A stretch of DNA of 64,000 bases from Chelativorans alearensis (GCF_010993735.1 NZ_WQNI01000019.1:25840-89839); one strand, 5' to 3'. Positions 17,947-27,460 are shown, counted from the first letter of the stretch. Numbers and translations are program-made. The notes: generated by a model from the letters alone, not told the origin.

Positions 17947-18906
17947 CTAGCTCACCTTGATGCGCGGATCGACCGCGGCGTAGATGATATCGGTCAACAG
18001 GTTGACGATGATCACGCAGGCCCCGGTGAGCAGGGTCGCGCACATGATCACGGGGTAGTCCCTTCTCGTCACGGCGTTGATCATGAGAAGGCCCATGCCA
18101 GGCCAGTTGAAGACGCTCTCGATGAAGATGGCGCCGCCGATGGCGATGCCGATGGTCGAGCCGATCAGGGTTATGACGGGCAGAAGCGCATTGCGGACGG
18201 CATGCTTGACGATGACCCAGAACTCACGAACGCCCTTGGCGCGAGCCGTCCGCACATAATCCTGGGACAGAACCTCGAGCAAAGACGCCCGCATGTACCG
18301 CATGATCATGGCGCTGTGGGCGATCGATAGCAGGCAGGCAGGCAGCACGAGGTGGCTGAGCAGATCGCCGAGGGAAAACGGCGCTCCAGGTGTCAGCATG
18401 CCGCCCGAGGGGGCCCAGTCGAGCATGACCGAAAAGCCGTAGAGGCCGAGCAGAGCAGTCAGGAACGCGGGGCTTGAGATGCCGATGAAGGAGAGCACTG
18501 AAAGTGAGACGTCCGTGGCCGTGTTCCGGCGTACCGCACTGAGGATGCCGGTGGCTATGCCGACGACGATGGCGATCACCAGCCCGGAGAACATGAGCAG
18601 GATCGTCGGGCCGATACGATCGAGCACGAGCGGCAGGACCGGGATGCCACCCCTCTGGATGGAATAGCCGAAATCGCCGCTGAGCGCCGCACGCAGCCAG
18701 GCCAGATACTGCACCGGCAGAGGTTGATCGAGACCGAGCCGGACACGCAAGGCGTCGAGATCGGATGCGGACATCGGCACCGACGGGTTGATATAGGCGT
18801 CGATCGGGTCGCCCGGCGCCAGCCGCAGCAGGCCGAAGATAAGCACGGTAAGGGCCAGCAGCATGAAGAAGCCGACGGCGACGCGGCGAATGATGTATTG
18901 CGACAT
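17947..18906 (-). CDS. Dipeptide-type ABC transporter permease (DppB-like)
   Basis: 319 aa. Starts [21 protein letters not shown] with the typical N-terminal helix followed by [11 protein letters not shown], and carries the loop [16 protein letters not shown] that contacts the ATPase; ends [12 protein letters not shown] as DppB proteins do. It immediately precedes the DppC-like gene with no gap and follows the binding-protein gene by about 68 nt. Confidence 0.94.
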   Translation of the reverse strand: MSQYIIRRVAVGFFMLLALTVLIFGLLRLAPGDPIDAYINPSVPMSASDLDALRVRLGLDQPLPVQYLAWLRAALSGDFGYSIQRGGIPVLPLVLDRIGPTILLMFSGLVIAIVVGIATGILSAVRRNTATDVSLSVLSFIGISSPAFLTALLGLYGFSVMLDWAPSGGMLTPGAPFSLGDLLSHLVLPACLLSIAHSAMIMRYMRASLLEVLSQDYVRTARAKGVREFWVIVKHAVRNALLPVITLIGSTIGIAIGGAIFIESVFNWPGMGLLMINAVTRRDYPVIMCATLLTGACVIIVNLLTDIIYAAVDPRIKVS

Positions 18907-18974
18907 GCGAAATGATCCCTGCCGTCGCGGCGGACAGGCAGACGATCGCCCGTCCGCCGCTACGACTGCCTAGG

Positions 18975-20558
18975 TCAGGGGGCGATATCCCAGTTTTCGG
19001 GATGCGCCTGGTAGGGCCCGCCGGCAGGAGCCGGCGTCCAATAGAAGTCCTTGAGGTTGGCGGAGGCGACACCATAGCGGCTTGCGACCCACATGGATCC
19101 CCATGGCATCTTCTCGTTCATGACCCCGCAGACCTGCTGCCACAGCTCGTTGGATTTGGAGGTGTCGGTTTCCGCCATCGCCGTTTCTATGGCCTCAGTC
19201 AGCTCCGGCATATCGATATGCATGATGTTGTTGCCCACCGGCGGCACCTGTGCGGCATTCAGGTTGACGTTCAGGCTCGCCGGGTTGGGGCCGTTTTGCG
19301 CGCCGGCGTAGACCAGTGGAAACTGATCCCAGTCCGTGCCGCGAACGATGCCGTTGTAGGTCGGCACGTCCACCGCGCGCGGGGAAACGTTGATGCCGAC
19401 CTGGGCGAGCATCGCCTGGATCGCCGCCATGACGTTGCCGACCTGCGGGCTGTTGTAATAGGTGAGCCAGGGGATCGTCTCGCCGCCGCTGATCTGGTCC
19501 CAGCCGGCCTCGGCCAGAAGGGCCTTTGCCTTCTCCGGGTCGTAGGCGTAGTCGTTGAGACCGCCCGGGACGATCTGAGGCGCCACATAGCCGCAGCTCG
19601 CCACCTTCGCGGCTCCGCCATAGAGGCTTTCGATGATCTGATCGCGGTCGATGGCATACATGACCGCCTGGCGCACACGCACATCCTGCCATAGATCGAC
19701 CTTATGGTTGAAGCCGATGTAGTTGACGACGTAGGAATCGCCCTCGATCACCCGGAAGCCGTCATTGCCCTCGAAGGTTTTCGCATCGTCCGGCTCGACA
19801 TAGGTGAACTGAATCTCGCCGGCTTTCAGCGCGGCGACCGCAGCAGCCGCGTTGGCGAAATAGCGATTGATCAGGCGGTCGACCTTGGGTCGGCCATTTC
19901 GGTAGTCGTCGAAGGCCGCCAGCTCCACATACTGGTCACTGACATACTGGACGAACTTGAAGGGTCCGGTACCGACCGGCTCAGTCGACCACCAGTCGCT
20001 ATTGGCAAGTTCGGCGGGATCTCTGGAGCCGAGAAGATGCTCGGGCAACATCATCACCTGCGTCAGGATCGCGAGGAAAGCCGCGTTGGGCTTGCCGAGG
20101 GTGACCACGGCCGTGCTGTCGTTGGGCGCTTCGACGGAGGCGATGTCGCCTAGCCTGGCGGCAAAGAGGCTGCCACTGTCCGGATTCTTGGCCAACTCCA
20201 GTGAGAACTTCACGTCGGCCGAGGTGAAGGGCTCGCCGTCATGCCACTTCGCGTCGGCCAGCTTGAACGTGTATTGCAGACTGTCCTCGCTTATCGAAAC
20301 ATCCGCCGCCAGGGCGCCGACAATTTCGCTGAGATCCGGGTTATAGATGACCAGTGGCTCGTAATAGGTGCTGAGCCAGGTGAAGCCAGCCGTCGCCTGG
20401 TGCGGATGGAAATTGCCGGGATAGCCGCCCGGCCCCACGTCGAACCCGCCGGTGATGGTCTTCTCGCTCTGCGCCATCGTCGTCGGGATTGTCAACGCGG
20501 TTGACGCCAGCAAAATCCCCGCTGCCGCCACAAGGCGGCCGAAAGTCCGTCGTTGCAT
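18975..20558 (-). CDS. ABC transporter substrate-binding protein, family 5 (DppA-like)
   Basis: 527 aa periplasmic protein with a signal peptide (MQRRTFGRLVAAAGILLAST, cleavage near TTMAQS; the early RR could also suit Tat). Family 5 hallmarks: YEPLVIYNPDLSEIVGALA, YTFKLADAKWHDGEPFTSAD, VRQAVMYAIDRDQIIESLYGG. Members bind peptides, nickel, opines or oligosaccharides. Here, with MocA oxidoreductases, DapA-family enzymes and a sulfatase as neighbours, a sugar-derived ligand is more likely than a peptide. It lies 18 nt downstream of the GntR gene. Confidence 0.93.
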   Translation of the reverse strand: MQRRTFGRLVAAAGILLASTALTIPTTMAQSEKTITGGFDVGPGGYPGNFHPHQATAGFTWLSTYYEPLVIYNPDLSEIVGALAADVSISEDSLQYTFKLADAKWHDGEPFTSADVKFSLELAKNPDSGSLFAARLGDIASVEAPNDSTAVVTLGKPNAAFLAILTQVMMLPEHLLGSRDPAELANSDWWSTEPVGTGPFKFVQYVSDQYVELAAFDDYRNGRPKVDRLINRYFANAAAAVAALKAGEIQFTYVEPDDAKTFEGNDGFRVIEGDSYVVNYIGFNHKVDLWQDVRVRQAVMYAIDRDQIIESLYGGAAKVASCGYVAPQIVPGGLNDYAYDPEKAKALLAEAGWDQISGGETIPWLTYYNSPQVGNVMAAIQAMLAQVGINVSPRAVDVPTYNGIVRGTDWDQFPLVYAGAQNGPNPASLNVNLNAAQVPPVGNNIMHIDMPELTEAIETAMAETDTSKSNELWQQVCGVMNEKMPWGSMWVASRYGVASANLKDFYWTPAPAGGPYQAHPENWDIAP

Positions 20559-20576
20559 AGTCTCCTCCCTGGTTGA

Positions 20577-21341
20577 CTAGTCCTCCCGGCTCGCCACCTG
20601 ATGGCGGGAGCGGTTCATGGCGATGACCTGCTGAATGCCGCTGTAGTGCGCATCGAGGCGCCGTCGCGCCGCCTCGACATCCCTTGCGGCGATCGCCTCC
20701 ACGATCTCATGGTGTTCGCGCCAGGTAGCGAGCGGCGTCGGGCTGGCCAGGTTGGCGAAATCGGAGGCCTTGTGGAAGGCCGTCCAGAAGATGTCGATCA
20801 GCGTGCTCAGCATCTTGTTGTTCTGGCAGCGGAACAACAGCTGATGGAAAAGCTGGTCTTCCTCGGCGAAACTCTCGCGTTCGGCGCGCTCGCGCATCCG
20901 CTCCGTGACCGCGCGCAAGGCAGCCACATCTTCCGCGCTGATCATGGCGATGGTTTTGTCGATCAGACCCGTTTCCAGGACGCGGCGAATTTCGAGCAGT
21001 TCCTCCACATCCCGGAGCGATGCCTGCAGTCCATAGGCCAGATTGTCGAGCAACGGTTGAAAGGAGAATTCCTTGACGAATACGCCCACGCCGCGACGGG
21101 TCTCGAGAACTCCTACAGATTCCAGGGCTTTGATCGCCTCGCGAACCGAGTTGCGCCCAACGCCGAGCTGCTGGGCGAGAAAGCTTTCGGGCGGCAGCGG
21201 ATCGCCAGCCTTAAGACCGTTGTCCTCGACATAGCTGCGGAGGCTCTCCTGCACGCTGACGTGCAGGAGCGGCGGCCTCTCCAACGGCTTGATCGGCTTC
21301 ATCTTGACAGCCTGCCCTTCCAATTTCCCGTTCGCGTCCAT
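20577..21341 (-). CDS. GntR/FadR-family transcriptional regulator
   Basis: 254 aa. N-terminal winged helix (SYVEDNGLKAGDPLPPESFL, then QLGVGRNSVREAIKALESVG) and an all-helical FCD effector domain (EIRRVLETGLIDKTIAMI, FHQLLFRCQNN, EHHEIVEAIAARDVEAARR). The start is either the ATG at 21341 or the one at 21302, 13 codons later. First gene of the Dpp-type operon and divergent from the MocA/sulfatase operon; it probably represses both from the shared 75-bp gap. Confidence 0.92.
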   Translation of the reverse strand: MDANGKLEGQAVKMKPIKPLERPPLLHVSVQESLRSYVEDNGLKAGDPLPPESFLAQQLGVGRNSVREAIKALESVGVLETRRGVGVFVKEFSFQPLLDNLAYGLQASLRDVEELLEIRRVLETGLIDKTIAMISAEDVAALRAVTERMRERAERESFAEEDQLFHQLLFRCQNNKMLSTLIDIFWTAFHKASDFANLASPTPLATWREHHEIVEAIAARDVEAARRRLDAHYSGIQQVIAMNRSRHQVASRED

Positions 21342-21415
21342 TCTACGTGACCCATATCTTGTAGCATAGCGACTTGTAGGATATGTTGCAAGTCAATAGC
21401 GGAGGACGCATCGCG
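21342..21415. promoter_or_regulatory. Divergent promoter region with candidate GntR operator
   Basis: The short gap between the GntR gene and the first MocA gene contains the imperfect palindrome CTTGTAGGATATGTTGCAAG at 21373-21392, where 14 of 20 positions are symmetric, and an upstream half-like copy CTTGTAG at about 21358-21364. GGAGG at 21401-21405 is the ribosome binding site for the ATG at 21416. Position and symmetry fit autoregulation by the GntR protein. Confidence 0.45.
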
Positions 21416-22387
21416 ATGCATGTGGGATTGATCGGAGTGGGGCACTGGCACGCCCATATGCACGCCAAAGCGGCCGTTTCCGCAGGAGCCCAACTTGGAA
21501 CGGTATGGGATGCGGACCGGCAGGTCGCCGAGAGCTTCGCGGCGCAGTACGGGATTTCCGCTTCCAATGAGCCTCAAGCGGTCATCGGGCACTCCTCGTT
21601 GGTTGTCATCATGGGACGGCCGGATAGTGTGCCGCCACTGGCGGAAATGGCGATTGCCGCCGGCGTGCCGGTGATCCTCGAAAAACCTGCGGCGCCCGAT
21701 TCAGCCGCCCTTGCAGCCCTTGCAAGATCGGCATCCTCCGCCGGGGTTTTTGTAGCGGTGCCCCTCCCCAACCGCCTCGGGCCGGCCATGCGCGAATACC
21801 ATCGGCTGGCCACCGAGGCGCGGGCCGGTCCCATCGCCCATGCGCACTTCCGCATTATCAACGGTCCGCCCCAACGTTACCGGGACGACGGTGTGGCTTG
21901 GATGCTCGATTTTGCCGTATCCGGTGGCGGCGCCCTGCGCAATTTGGGCATCCATGGTATCGATTGCGCACTCAGCCTCGCCGAGGGCCCTGTGCAGATT
22001 GTCTGCGCCCAGATCGGCAAGTCTATCCACCGCGAGGAAGATGTGGAGGATTACGCCCTCATCGTGCTGGTAGACGCCAATGGCGCCGTCTTCACGATAG
22101 AGGCGGGATACACCTTCGCCTCTATGCTGCCGGGCGGCGATTTCGAATGGCGCATCGCGACCGCCAACGCCTATTTCATTGACCACGGCGACGCTGCTCT
22201 CGCCGTCACATTGGACGACCGGTGTCGCGAACCATTGCCGCCGCTGCCGCCATCCGAACGCTACACCGCCTTCATGATCGACACGATCAACCGCTTGGCC
22301 GCGGGCGCCCCTCCCCTTGTCGGGATTTCGGACTACGCCCGCGCCATGGACCTGATCGACCGTGCCTACGAGGAAGCGCTGCCATGA
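21416..22387 (+). CDS. Gfo/Idh/MocA family oxidoreductase
   Basis: 323 aa. N-terminal Rossmann fold with the NAD(P) motif GLIGVGHWHAHMH (residues 4-16) and the EKPAAP motif characteristic of the family (ILEKPAAPDS), then a C-terminal beta-sheet domain. The ATG at 21416 is chosen because of GGAGG just upstream and because the dinucleotide-binding strand starts there; an ATG at 21383 would lie in the operator. First gene of the operon to the second sulfatase; it overlaps the next gene by ATGA. Such enzymes oxidise or reduce sugars, inositols or amino sugars. Confidence 0.92.
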   Translation: MHVGLIGVGHWHAHMHAKAAVSAGAQLGTVWDADRQVAESFAAQYGISASNEPQAVIGHSSLVVIMGRPDSVPPLAEMAIAAGVPVILEKPAAPDSAALAALARSASSAGVFVAVPLPNRLGPAMREYHRLATEARAGPIAHAHFRIINGPPQRYRDDGVAWMLDFAVSGGGALRNLGIHGIDCALSLAEGPVQIVCAQIGKSIHREEDVEDYALIVLVDANGAVFTIEAGYTFASMLPGGDFEWRIATANAYFIDHGDAALAVTLDDRCREPLPPLPPSERYTAFMIDTINRLAAGAPPLVGISDYARAMDLIDRAYEEALP

Positions 22388-23373
22388 TCAACGTCGGCAT
22401 AATCGGTGCCGGACATTTCGGTGCAGTACACGCTCGTGCGGTCGGGAGACAGGCCGCGGCTCGGGTCCACGCCGTGTGCGGCGGTAATCCCGCACAGGCC
22501 GCTGCATTCGCCGCCCTGCATGGCGGCCAGCCGTGCCGCGACTGGCAGGCGCTGCTCGATGACAACTCCGTCGACGCGGTCGTGATCGCTACTCCACATC
22601 ATCTGCATACCGAGATTGCCGTTGCGGCGATCGAGGCCGGCAAGCATGTCCTACTTGAGAAGCCGATGGCACCGACGTCACGGGATTGCGGCGCTATTGA
22701 AGCCGCGGCAAGTCGCTCGGACACAGTCCTGACGATCGGCCACGTGATGCACTTCTTCCGCCCGATCATGGTGGCACGCGATATCCTCGTGAGCGGGCGG
22801 CTCGGTCGCCCCGTGACGGGCATGAGCCGCCTCGTCAAGCTATGGATGGAATCCAACCGCCGGCCTTGGCATCTTGACCCGCGGACCGGAGGGGGCATGC
22901 TCATGACAGCGGGGATCCATGCCCTCGACCAGCTGGTGTGGCTGATGGATAGCCGAGTTGCTGCCGTCACCGCCCTTGGCGGAGCCTTCTTCCACGATCA
23001 GGCCGCCGACGATACCGCCTACCTCGGCCTTCGTTTCGTCGACCGGCGCATCGGCCAGGTCAGCAGCATCGGCTACCGTGATGGCGCCGTTTCTTCCAGC
23101 CTGCAGATCGTCTGCGAGGACGGCGTTCTGGACGTCGACCTCAATACCGGTGTGCACGTAGGCCAGGGCACCAAGTGGAGCCCCGTTGCCGATTCCTGGC
23201 AGGCCGACGGCATGGACGAGGCTGTGTACAGGGAGTGGACGGACTTTCTTTATGCAATCGAGACCGGCGGACCGCCACCTGTCGACGCGACCTATGGACG
23301 GCACATCGTTGAGATCGTCACTGCAGCGTTGACATCAGCCGGCGAGCACCGCGAAATCCTGATCGATGGTTGA
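22384..23373 (+). CDS. Gfo/Idh/MocA family oxidoreductase
   Basis: 329 aa. NAD(P)-binding motif NVGIIGAGHFGAVHARA at the N-terminus, IATPHHLHTEIAVAAIEAGK and the family motif LLEKPMAP; the catalytic-domain segment GGGMLMTAGIHALDQLVWL is typical of sugar dehydrogenases (conserved Asp/His). The ATG at 22384 overlaps the preceding stop (ATGA). Although in the same superfamily as its neighbour, the two are clearly different subfamilies, so two sequential redox steps on the substrate are likely. Confidence 0.93.
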   Translation: MINVGIIGAGHFGAVHARAVGRQAAARVHAVCGGNPAQAAAFAALHGGQPCRDWQALLDDNSVDAVVIATPHHLHTEIAVAAIEAGKHVLLEKPMAPTSRDCGAIEAAASRSDTVLTIGHVMHFFRPIMVARDILVSGRLGRPVTGMSRLVKLWMESNRRPWHLDPRTGGGMLMTAGIHALDQLVWLMDSRVAAVTALGGAFFHDQAADDTAYLGLRFVDRRIGQVSSIGYRDGAVSSSLQIVCEDGVLDVDLNTGVHVGQGTKWSPVADSWQADGMDEAVYREWTDFLYAIETGGPPPVDATYGRHIVEIVTAALTSAGEHREILIDG

Positions 23374-24367
23374 CAACGTGACCAGCCAATCCGCCCCTCG
23401 GAGTGCAGCAGCCGTAGCAAAGTTCGCGCGCCGCGACGGCCGCTGGGGGCGTATCAGGGGCAACTGGGCGACCCTCCTTTTGCCGATCGGCAATGACGAT
23501 GCAATCGACTTCACCCGGCTTGCCGACGAAATCGACCGCCTTGTCGCCGCTTCGGTGGACGGTATCTATTCCAATGGCACGGCCGGAGAGTTCCACAATC
23601 AGACCGAGGCGGAGTTCGACGCCGTCCAGGACCTGTTGGCGTGCCGGTGCTCGGCCGCCGGCATGCCCTTCGTTATCGGCGCCTGCCAGGCGGACGCCCG
23701 CCTGTCGCTGGATCGCGTGCGCCGAGCGGCGGCTTTTCGTCCCGAAGGCATCCAGGTGATCCTCCCCGACTGGTGGCCGGTGGTGGCGGAGGAAGCGACC
23801 GACTTCCTCATGATGGCAGCGGACGCCGCCGATACCGTACCGCTCATCCTCTACAATCCCCCGCACGCCAAGCATGTCTTCACACCAGCGGAACTCTCAC
23901 AAATCCTCGAAACCGTGCCGCAGGTGGTAGGCGTCAAGCTCGCCGATGGCGATGCAGAATGGTATGCCGAGGCGAGGCGGATGCTCGACCGCTGGGGTGT
24001 CTATGTCCCCGGCCATCACCTCGCAAGCGGCGTCTCGCAGGGTGTCGCCGTCGGGGCATTTTCGAACGTGGCGTGCCTCAATCCGGCCGGCGCGCAACGA
24101 TGGACATCGCTCATGTCGACGGATCTCCACGCAGCGTGCGATATCGAGACGCGCCTGCGCGCCTTCCTGGATACACACATCGCGCCGTTCGGCCGCGACC
24201 ACGGATATTCCAACGCCGCCCTCGACAAGCTTCTGGCCGCTGTCGGCAATTGGGCGGATATCGGCACCAGGCTGCGCAGGCCCTATCGCTGGATCGACCC
24301 CGAGATCGCCACGCGGCTCCGTCCCGCCGCGCAGGCAGTGATACCTGAGATTATGGCGCCGGACTGA
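23366..24367 (+). CDS. DapA-family (dihydrodipicolinate synthase-like) enzyme
   Basis: 333 aa, about 30 residues longer at the N-terminus than usual. Pyruvate-binding motif GTAGE (71-75), catalytic Tyr163 in LILYNPP, and Lys191 in VVGVKLADGD. The ATG overlaps the upstream gene's end by 8 nt. In context it is likely a 2-keto-3-deoxy-acid aldolase or dehydratase acting after the two oxidoreductases. It is the second DapA-family gene of this island, on the other side of the GntR operator from the first, and the two proteins are not close copies. Confidence 0.9.
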   Translation: MVDNVTSQSAPRSAAAVAKFARRDGRWGRIRGNWATLLLPIGNDDAIDFTRLADEIDRLVAASVDGIYSNGTAGEFHNQTEAEFDAVQDLLACRCSAAGMPFVIGACQADARLSLDRVRRAAAFRPEGIQVILPDWWPVVAEEATDFLMMAADAADTVPLILYNPPHAKHVFTPAELSQILETVPQVVGVKLADGDAEWYAEARRMLDRWGVYVPGHHLASGVSQGVAVGAFSNVACLNPAGAQRWTSLMSTDLHAACDIETRLRAFLDTHIAPFGRDHGYSNAALDKLLAAVGNWADIGTRLRRPYRWIDPEIATRLRPAAQAVIPEIMAPD

Positions 24368-24382
24368 GCAAGGAAGTGTGCC

Positions 24383-25846
24383 GTGAAACGACCGAACATC
24401 CTCATGATCATGACAGACCAGCAGCGCCGCGACACGCTGGGCGCGTACGGGTGCGATTGGATCCCGACACCCAATCTGGATCGCCTGGCGGCCTCGGGAA
24501 CCGCCTTCACGCGCGCGACCGTCGACAACCCCATCTGCACGCCGTCGCGCGCCAGCATCTTCACCGGAAAGATGGTTCCGGACCATTCCGTCTACCGGGT
24601 CCATGACAATCTTCCCGACGACGAAGTGTTGTTCACCGAAAGGCTGCGGCTTGAGGCAGGCTACCGGACGGCGCTGTTTGGGAAGCTGCACGTCAGCAGC
24701 CGCCTTGCGGAGGAGCGGCGCCGGCATCCCAATGACGGGTTCGAGATCTATGAATGGTGTCTTGAGCCTTCCGTCGGCATGGACAGCCGTTTCAACGGCT
24801 ACGTAGCCTGGCTGCGCGCCAATGCGCCGGACTTCCTCGCCACCCTCAAGGCCAACAAACGCGGTGAACTGCATCACCCCGAAGCGGTGCACATGTCCAA
24901 ATGGGCCGCCGACAGGACGATCGACTTCATCACCGGCGCCGAGGACGATGATCGTCCATTCTTCTGCCTGATGAGCCTGTTCGATCCGCATGACCCCTAT
25001 CAGGATCATCCCCTGTCGATGCGCCCGCTCATCGATGAAGCCAGGATTCCCGCCCCGATCGCCCGGCGAGCGGCGCCCGACTGCGTGCGGCGCGAGCAGG
25101 AGGGCTCCTATCTCGGGCGCTCCGCCGACTTCACCGCCGCGGAGGTGCACCAAATCCGCCTGGGTTACGCGGCCTCGATTGCCTTCGCGGACCAGCAGAT
25201 CGGACGCGTCCTCGATGCGCTCGACCAGGCCGGGCTCGCTGAAAATACACTGGTGATCTTCATGTCCGACCATGGCGATCAGCTCGGCGACCATGGTCTG
25301 TTCGTCAAAGGAGTAGCGCTTTACGAGCCGACGGTCGGCGTTCCGCTCCTCCTGCGCTGGCCCGGACAAGTCCCGTCCGGCGCGCAGTGCGGAGCGCTGG
25401 CGCAGGGTCGCGACATCGCGGCGACCTGCCTTGCCGCGGCCGGGCTCGATACCGCCGCACACTGCCCCGACAGCGAGGATCTGGCAGCAATGGCGCAAAG
25501 GGGCAAGGCCGCCCGGCAGGCGGCAATCTGTGCCTACCGCAATTCTGGGGTAGACAACCAGGGCCAGTTCTGGGACCCGCCGATGCTATCGACGATGGCG
25601 CGCAACGAGCGCTTCAAGCTGGCGCTCTATGCGTCCGACGACAAGACCGAGGTGGAACTGTTCGACCTCGAGTCCGATCCGGGAGAGCAGCACAACATCA
25701 CCGGGGACGTTGCCTATGCGGATATGGAGCGCTTCCTGATGACGGAGATCGCGCACTTCCTGCAGAAGGAAATCATAGCGCGCCGGCCACGCGCTGGCTC
25801 ATCGATTCCAGACGTAAGGCAGCGGCTCATGAACAAACTCAAATAG
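24383..25846 (+). CDS. Sulfatase
   Basis: 487 aa. Type I sulfatase with the formylglycine motif ICTPSRASIFTGK (Cys52), N-terminal metal-binding PNILMIMTDQQRRDTLG, and HGDQLGDHGLFVKG; ends with the sulfatase C-terminal pattern ELFDLESDPGEQHNI. No signal peptide, so a cytoplasmic desulfation step is likely. It closes the operon started by the MocA genes, 15 nt after the DapA-family gene. The gene is convergent with the YeiH exporter; a small hairpin (GAGAGG at 25846-25851, CCTCTC at 25857-25862) spans the gap. Confidence 0.94.
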   Translation: MKRPNILMIMTDQQRRDTLGAYGCDWIPTPNLDRLAASGTAFTRATVDNPICTPSRASIFTGKMVPDHSVYRVHDNLPDDEVLFTERLRLEAGYRTALFGKLHVSSRLAEERRRHPNDGFEIYEWCLEPSVGMDSRFNGYVAWLRANAPDFLATLKANKRGELHHPEAVHMSKWAADRTIDFITGAEDDDRPFFCLMSLFDPHDPYQDHPLSMRPLIDEARIPAPIARRAAPDCVRREQEGSYLGRSADFTAAEVHQIRLGYAASIAFADQQIGRVLDALDQAGLAENTLVIFMSDHGDQLGDHGLFVKGVALYEPTVGVPLLLRWPGQVPSGAQCGALAQGRDIAATCLAAAGLDTAAHCPDSEDLAAMAQRGKAARQAAICAYRNSGVDNQGQFWDPPMLSTMARNERFKLALYASDDKTEVELFDLESDPGEQHNITGDVAYADMERFLMTEIAHFLQKEIIARRPRAGSSIPDVRQRLMNKLK

Positions 25847-25860
25847 AGAGGCAACTCCTC

Positions 25861-26865
25861 TCACATGACAAGTGACAGCGCCACCGCCAAGAGCACCAGG
25901 AACAGCGTGATTGAGACCACGACCTTGATGTGGCCGGCGCCAAGAGCGAACATCTCCTTGAGCGCGGTCTTGACGCCGAGGGCGGCGATGGCCGTGATCA
26001 GGAGCCAGCGCGAGACTTCCGACAGGAAGGCGGCAAGGGCCGCTGGAACGAGGCCGAGGCTGTTGACGACGACCAGCGCCGCGAACAGGAGGACGAAGGA
26101 CGGCAGGGAGACCTTCGCCCCGCCCTCCCCACGCCGGGCAAAGAGCATGATGGCGATCACCACAAGCGGCAGGAGCGCCACGCGCAGGAGCTTGACGAAG
26201 GTAGCCGTGTCGCCCGCCTCGTTGGACACCGCGTAGCCGGCGCCCACCACCTGCGCGACATCGTGGATGGTGGCGCCGATCATCACGCCGATCACGCGAT
26301 CGCTGAAGCCAAGGGCCGTGAACAGGATCGGATAGGCGATCATGGCGATGGTGGAGAGGCCGGTGACGGCAATGACGGTGAAGAGCGTGTCCTTCTCGCG
26401 CTCGGGCCGCTCGGGCAGCACGGCGGAGATGGCAAGCGCGGCCGAGGCGCCGCAGATCGCCACCGCACTGCCGGTCAGCAAGCCAAAGGTCCAATGACGG
26501 CCGAAAAGCCGCGCCATCACCACGCCGAAGCCGATGGTGGCGACGACCGAGATGAGCACCAGCGCTATGGGCTCGAAGCCGAGCGCGCCAATCTGCTCGA
26601 AGGTGATGCGCGCGCCGAGCAACCCGACACCCAGGCGCAGCAGCGTCCGGGACGAGAAGTCGATACCCGCCGCGCTGCGCGGCTCTCTGGCCATGAAGTG
26701 GAACGCCATGCCGAGGAGCAAAGCGAACAGCATGGCCGGCCCGCCATAATGCTCCGACAGGAAATTCGCCGCCACGGCAACGAGCAGCGCGAACAAGACG
26801 CCCGGCGCCAGCGCCTTCAGCTTTTCAAGACGGGCTTCGGTCATCGGTGCGGAAAAGAAGCTCAT
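25861..26865 (-). CDS. YeiH/UPF0324 family putative sulfate (or sulfite) exporter
   Basis: 334 aa polytopic membrane protein of about ten helices. Hallmarks: LLRLGVGLLGARITFEQI, GSAVAICGASAALAISAVL, GATIHDVAQVVGAGY, and LGVKTALKEMFALG, all conserved in the YeiH family. ATG at 26865 (MSFFSAPMTEARLEKLK) is the usual start; the open frame extends 42 codons upstream without membrane character. It sits convergent with the second sulfatase. Sulfate released by two cytoplasmic sulfatases would need disposal, so export is a plausible role, but this link is inference. Confidence 0.88.
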   Translation of the reverse strand: MSFFSAPMTEARLEKLKALAPGVLFALLVAVAANFLSEHYGGPAMLFALLLGMAFHFMAREPRSAAGIDFSSRTLLRLGVGLLGARITFEQIGALGFEPIALVLISVVATIGFGVVMARLFGRHWTFGLLTGSAVAICGASAALAISAVLPERPEREKDTLFTVIAVTGLSTIAMIAYPILFTALGFSDRVIGVMIGATIHDVAQVVGAGYAVSNEAGDTATFVKLLRVALLPLVVIAIMLFARRGEGGAKVSLPSFVLLFAALVVVNSLGLVPAALAAFLSEVSRWLLITAIAALGVKTALKEMFALGAGHIKVVVSITLFLVLLAVALSLVM

Positions 26866-26918
26866 GGGGTTGCACCTGTCAGAATAGATGGCTGGGCTGT
26901 GCGGGGAAACGCCGTCCC

Positions 26919-27248
26919 TTACCGGCCGATCGACCGTATCTGCTTCAGGAGATAATTGTCGACGGCAATACCGTCGCGGACCATCTCCCACTTCAGCGCC
27001 TGTCGCCGCCGCCCCGGCAGGCGGGCGCCTTCGGTCTCCTCGATCAGCCGCGCCATCTGCGCAAAACGCACCGTCGCACCGGGGCCGAAGGCTTCCGGAT
27101 CGATGGCGATGATGGTCTGGCCGGTTCCCGGCGGTGGACCCTTCGCATCGAAGAAGGAGGTGGCATCACAAGCGTAGTTGGTGCCGGTGAGCCCGGCGCA
27201 CAGCATCTACACCATGATGGCAAGCACGGTGTCCTTGGCCTCGGGCAG
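26919..27248 (-). pseudogene. Remnant of LDH2-type malate/L-lactate (ketogulonate) dehydrogenase, C-terminus
   Basis: The minus strand at 27206-26919 encodes the typical C-terminal end of the LDH2 oxidoreductase family (AGLTGTNYACDATSFFDAKG, then PPPGTGQTIIAIDPEAFGPG and EGARLPGRRR). Immediately upstream in the same frame LPEAKDTVLAIMV runs into TAG (27209-27207) where the family has a Glu codon before MLCAG. Upstream of about 27250 the homology is lost and no catalytic N-terminal part exists. The gene is therefore truncated and has an in-frame stop: a decayed relic. The remaining stretch to 27460 shows no gene. Confidence 0.7.
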
Positions 27249-27460
27249 CCGTCGGCAGCCACTCCACCGCGAGATCGAGCGCGGGATAGGTGAAGCCATG
27301 CGCGGCGGGGGAGAAAGCGATTTCAACATCTTAGTTGGAACGAAGCGGAAGCTAAGTGTTAGAAATCGCAAGAGAGCTCAAATCCTCGATGATTCGAGCC
27401 AGCCTGAACATGCAAGGGGGCTTGCCGCCCACTCCGCGCCCATGAATCTCAACGCACCTT

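Noticed and set aside
23897..25498. 533-codon minus-strand frame opposite the second sulfatase
   Set aside because: Shadow of the sulfatase and DapA-family genes; no domain pattern.
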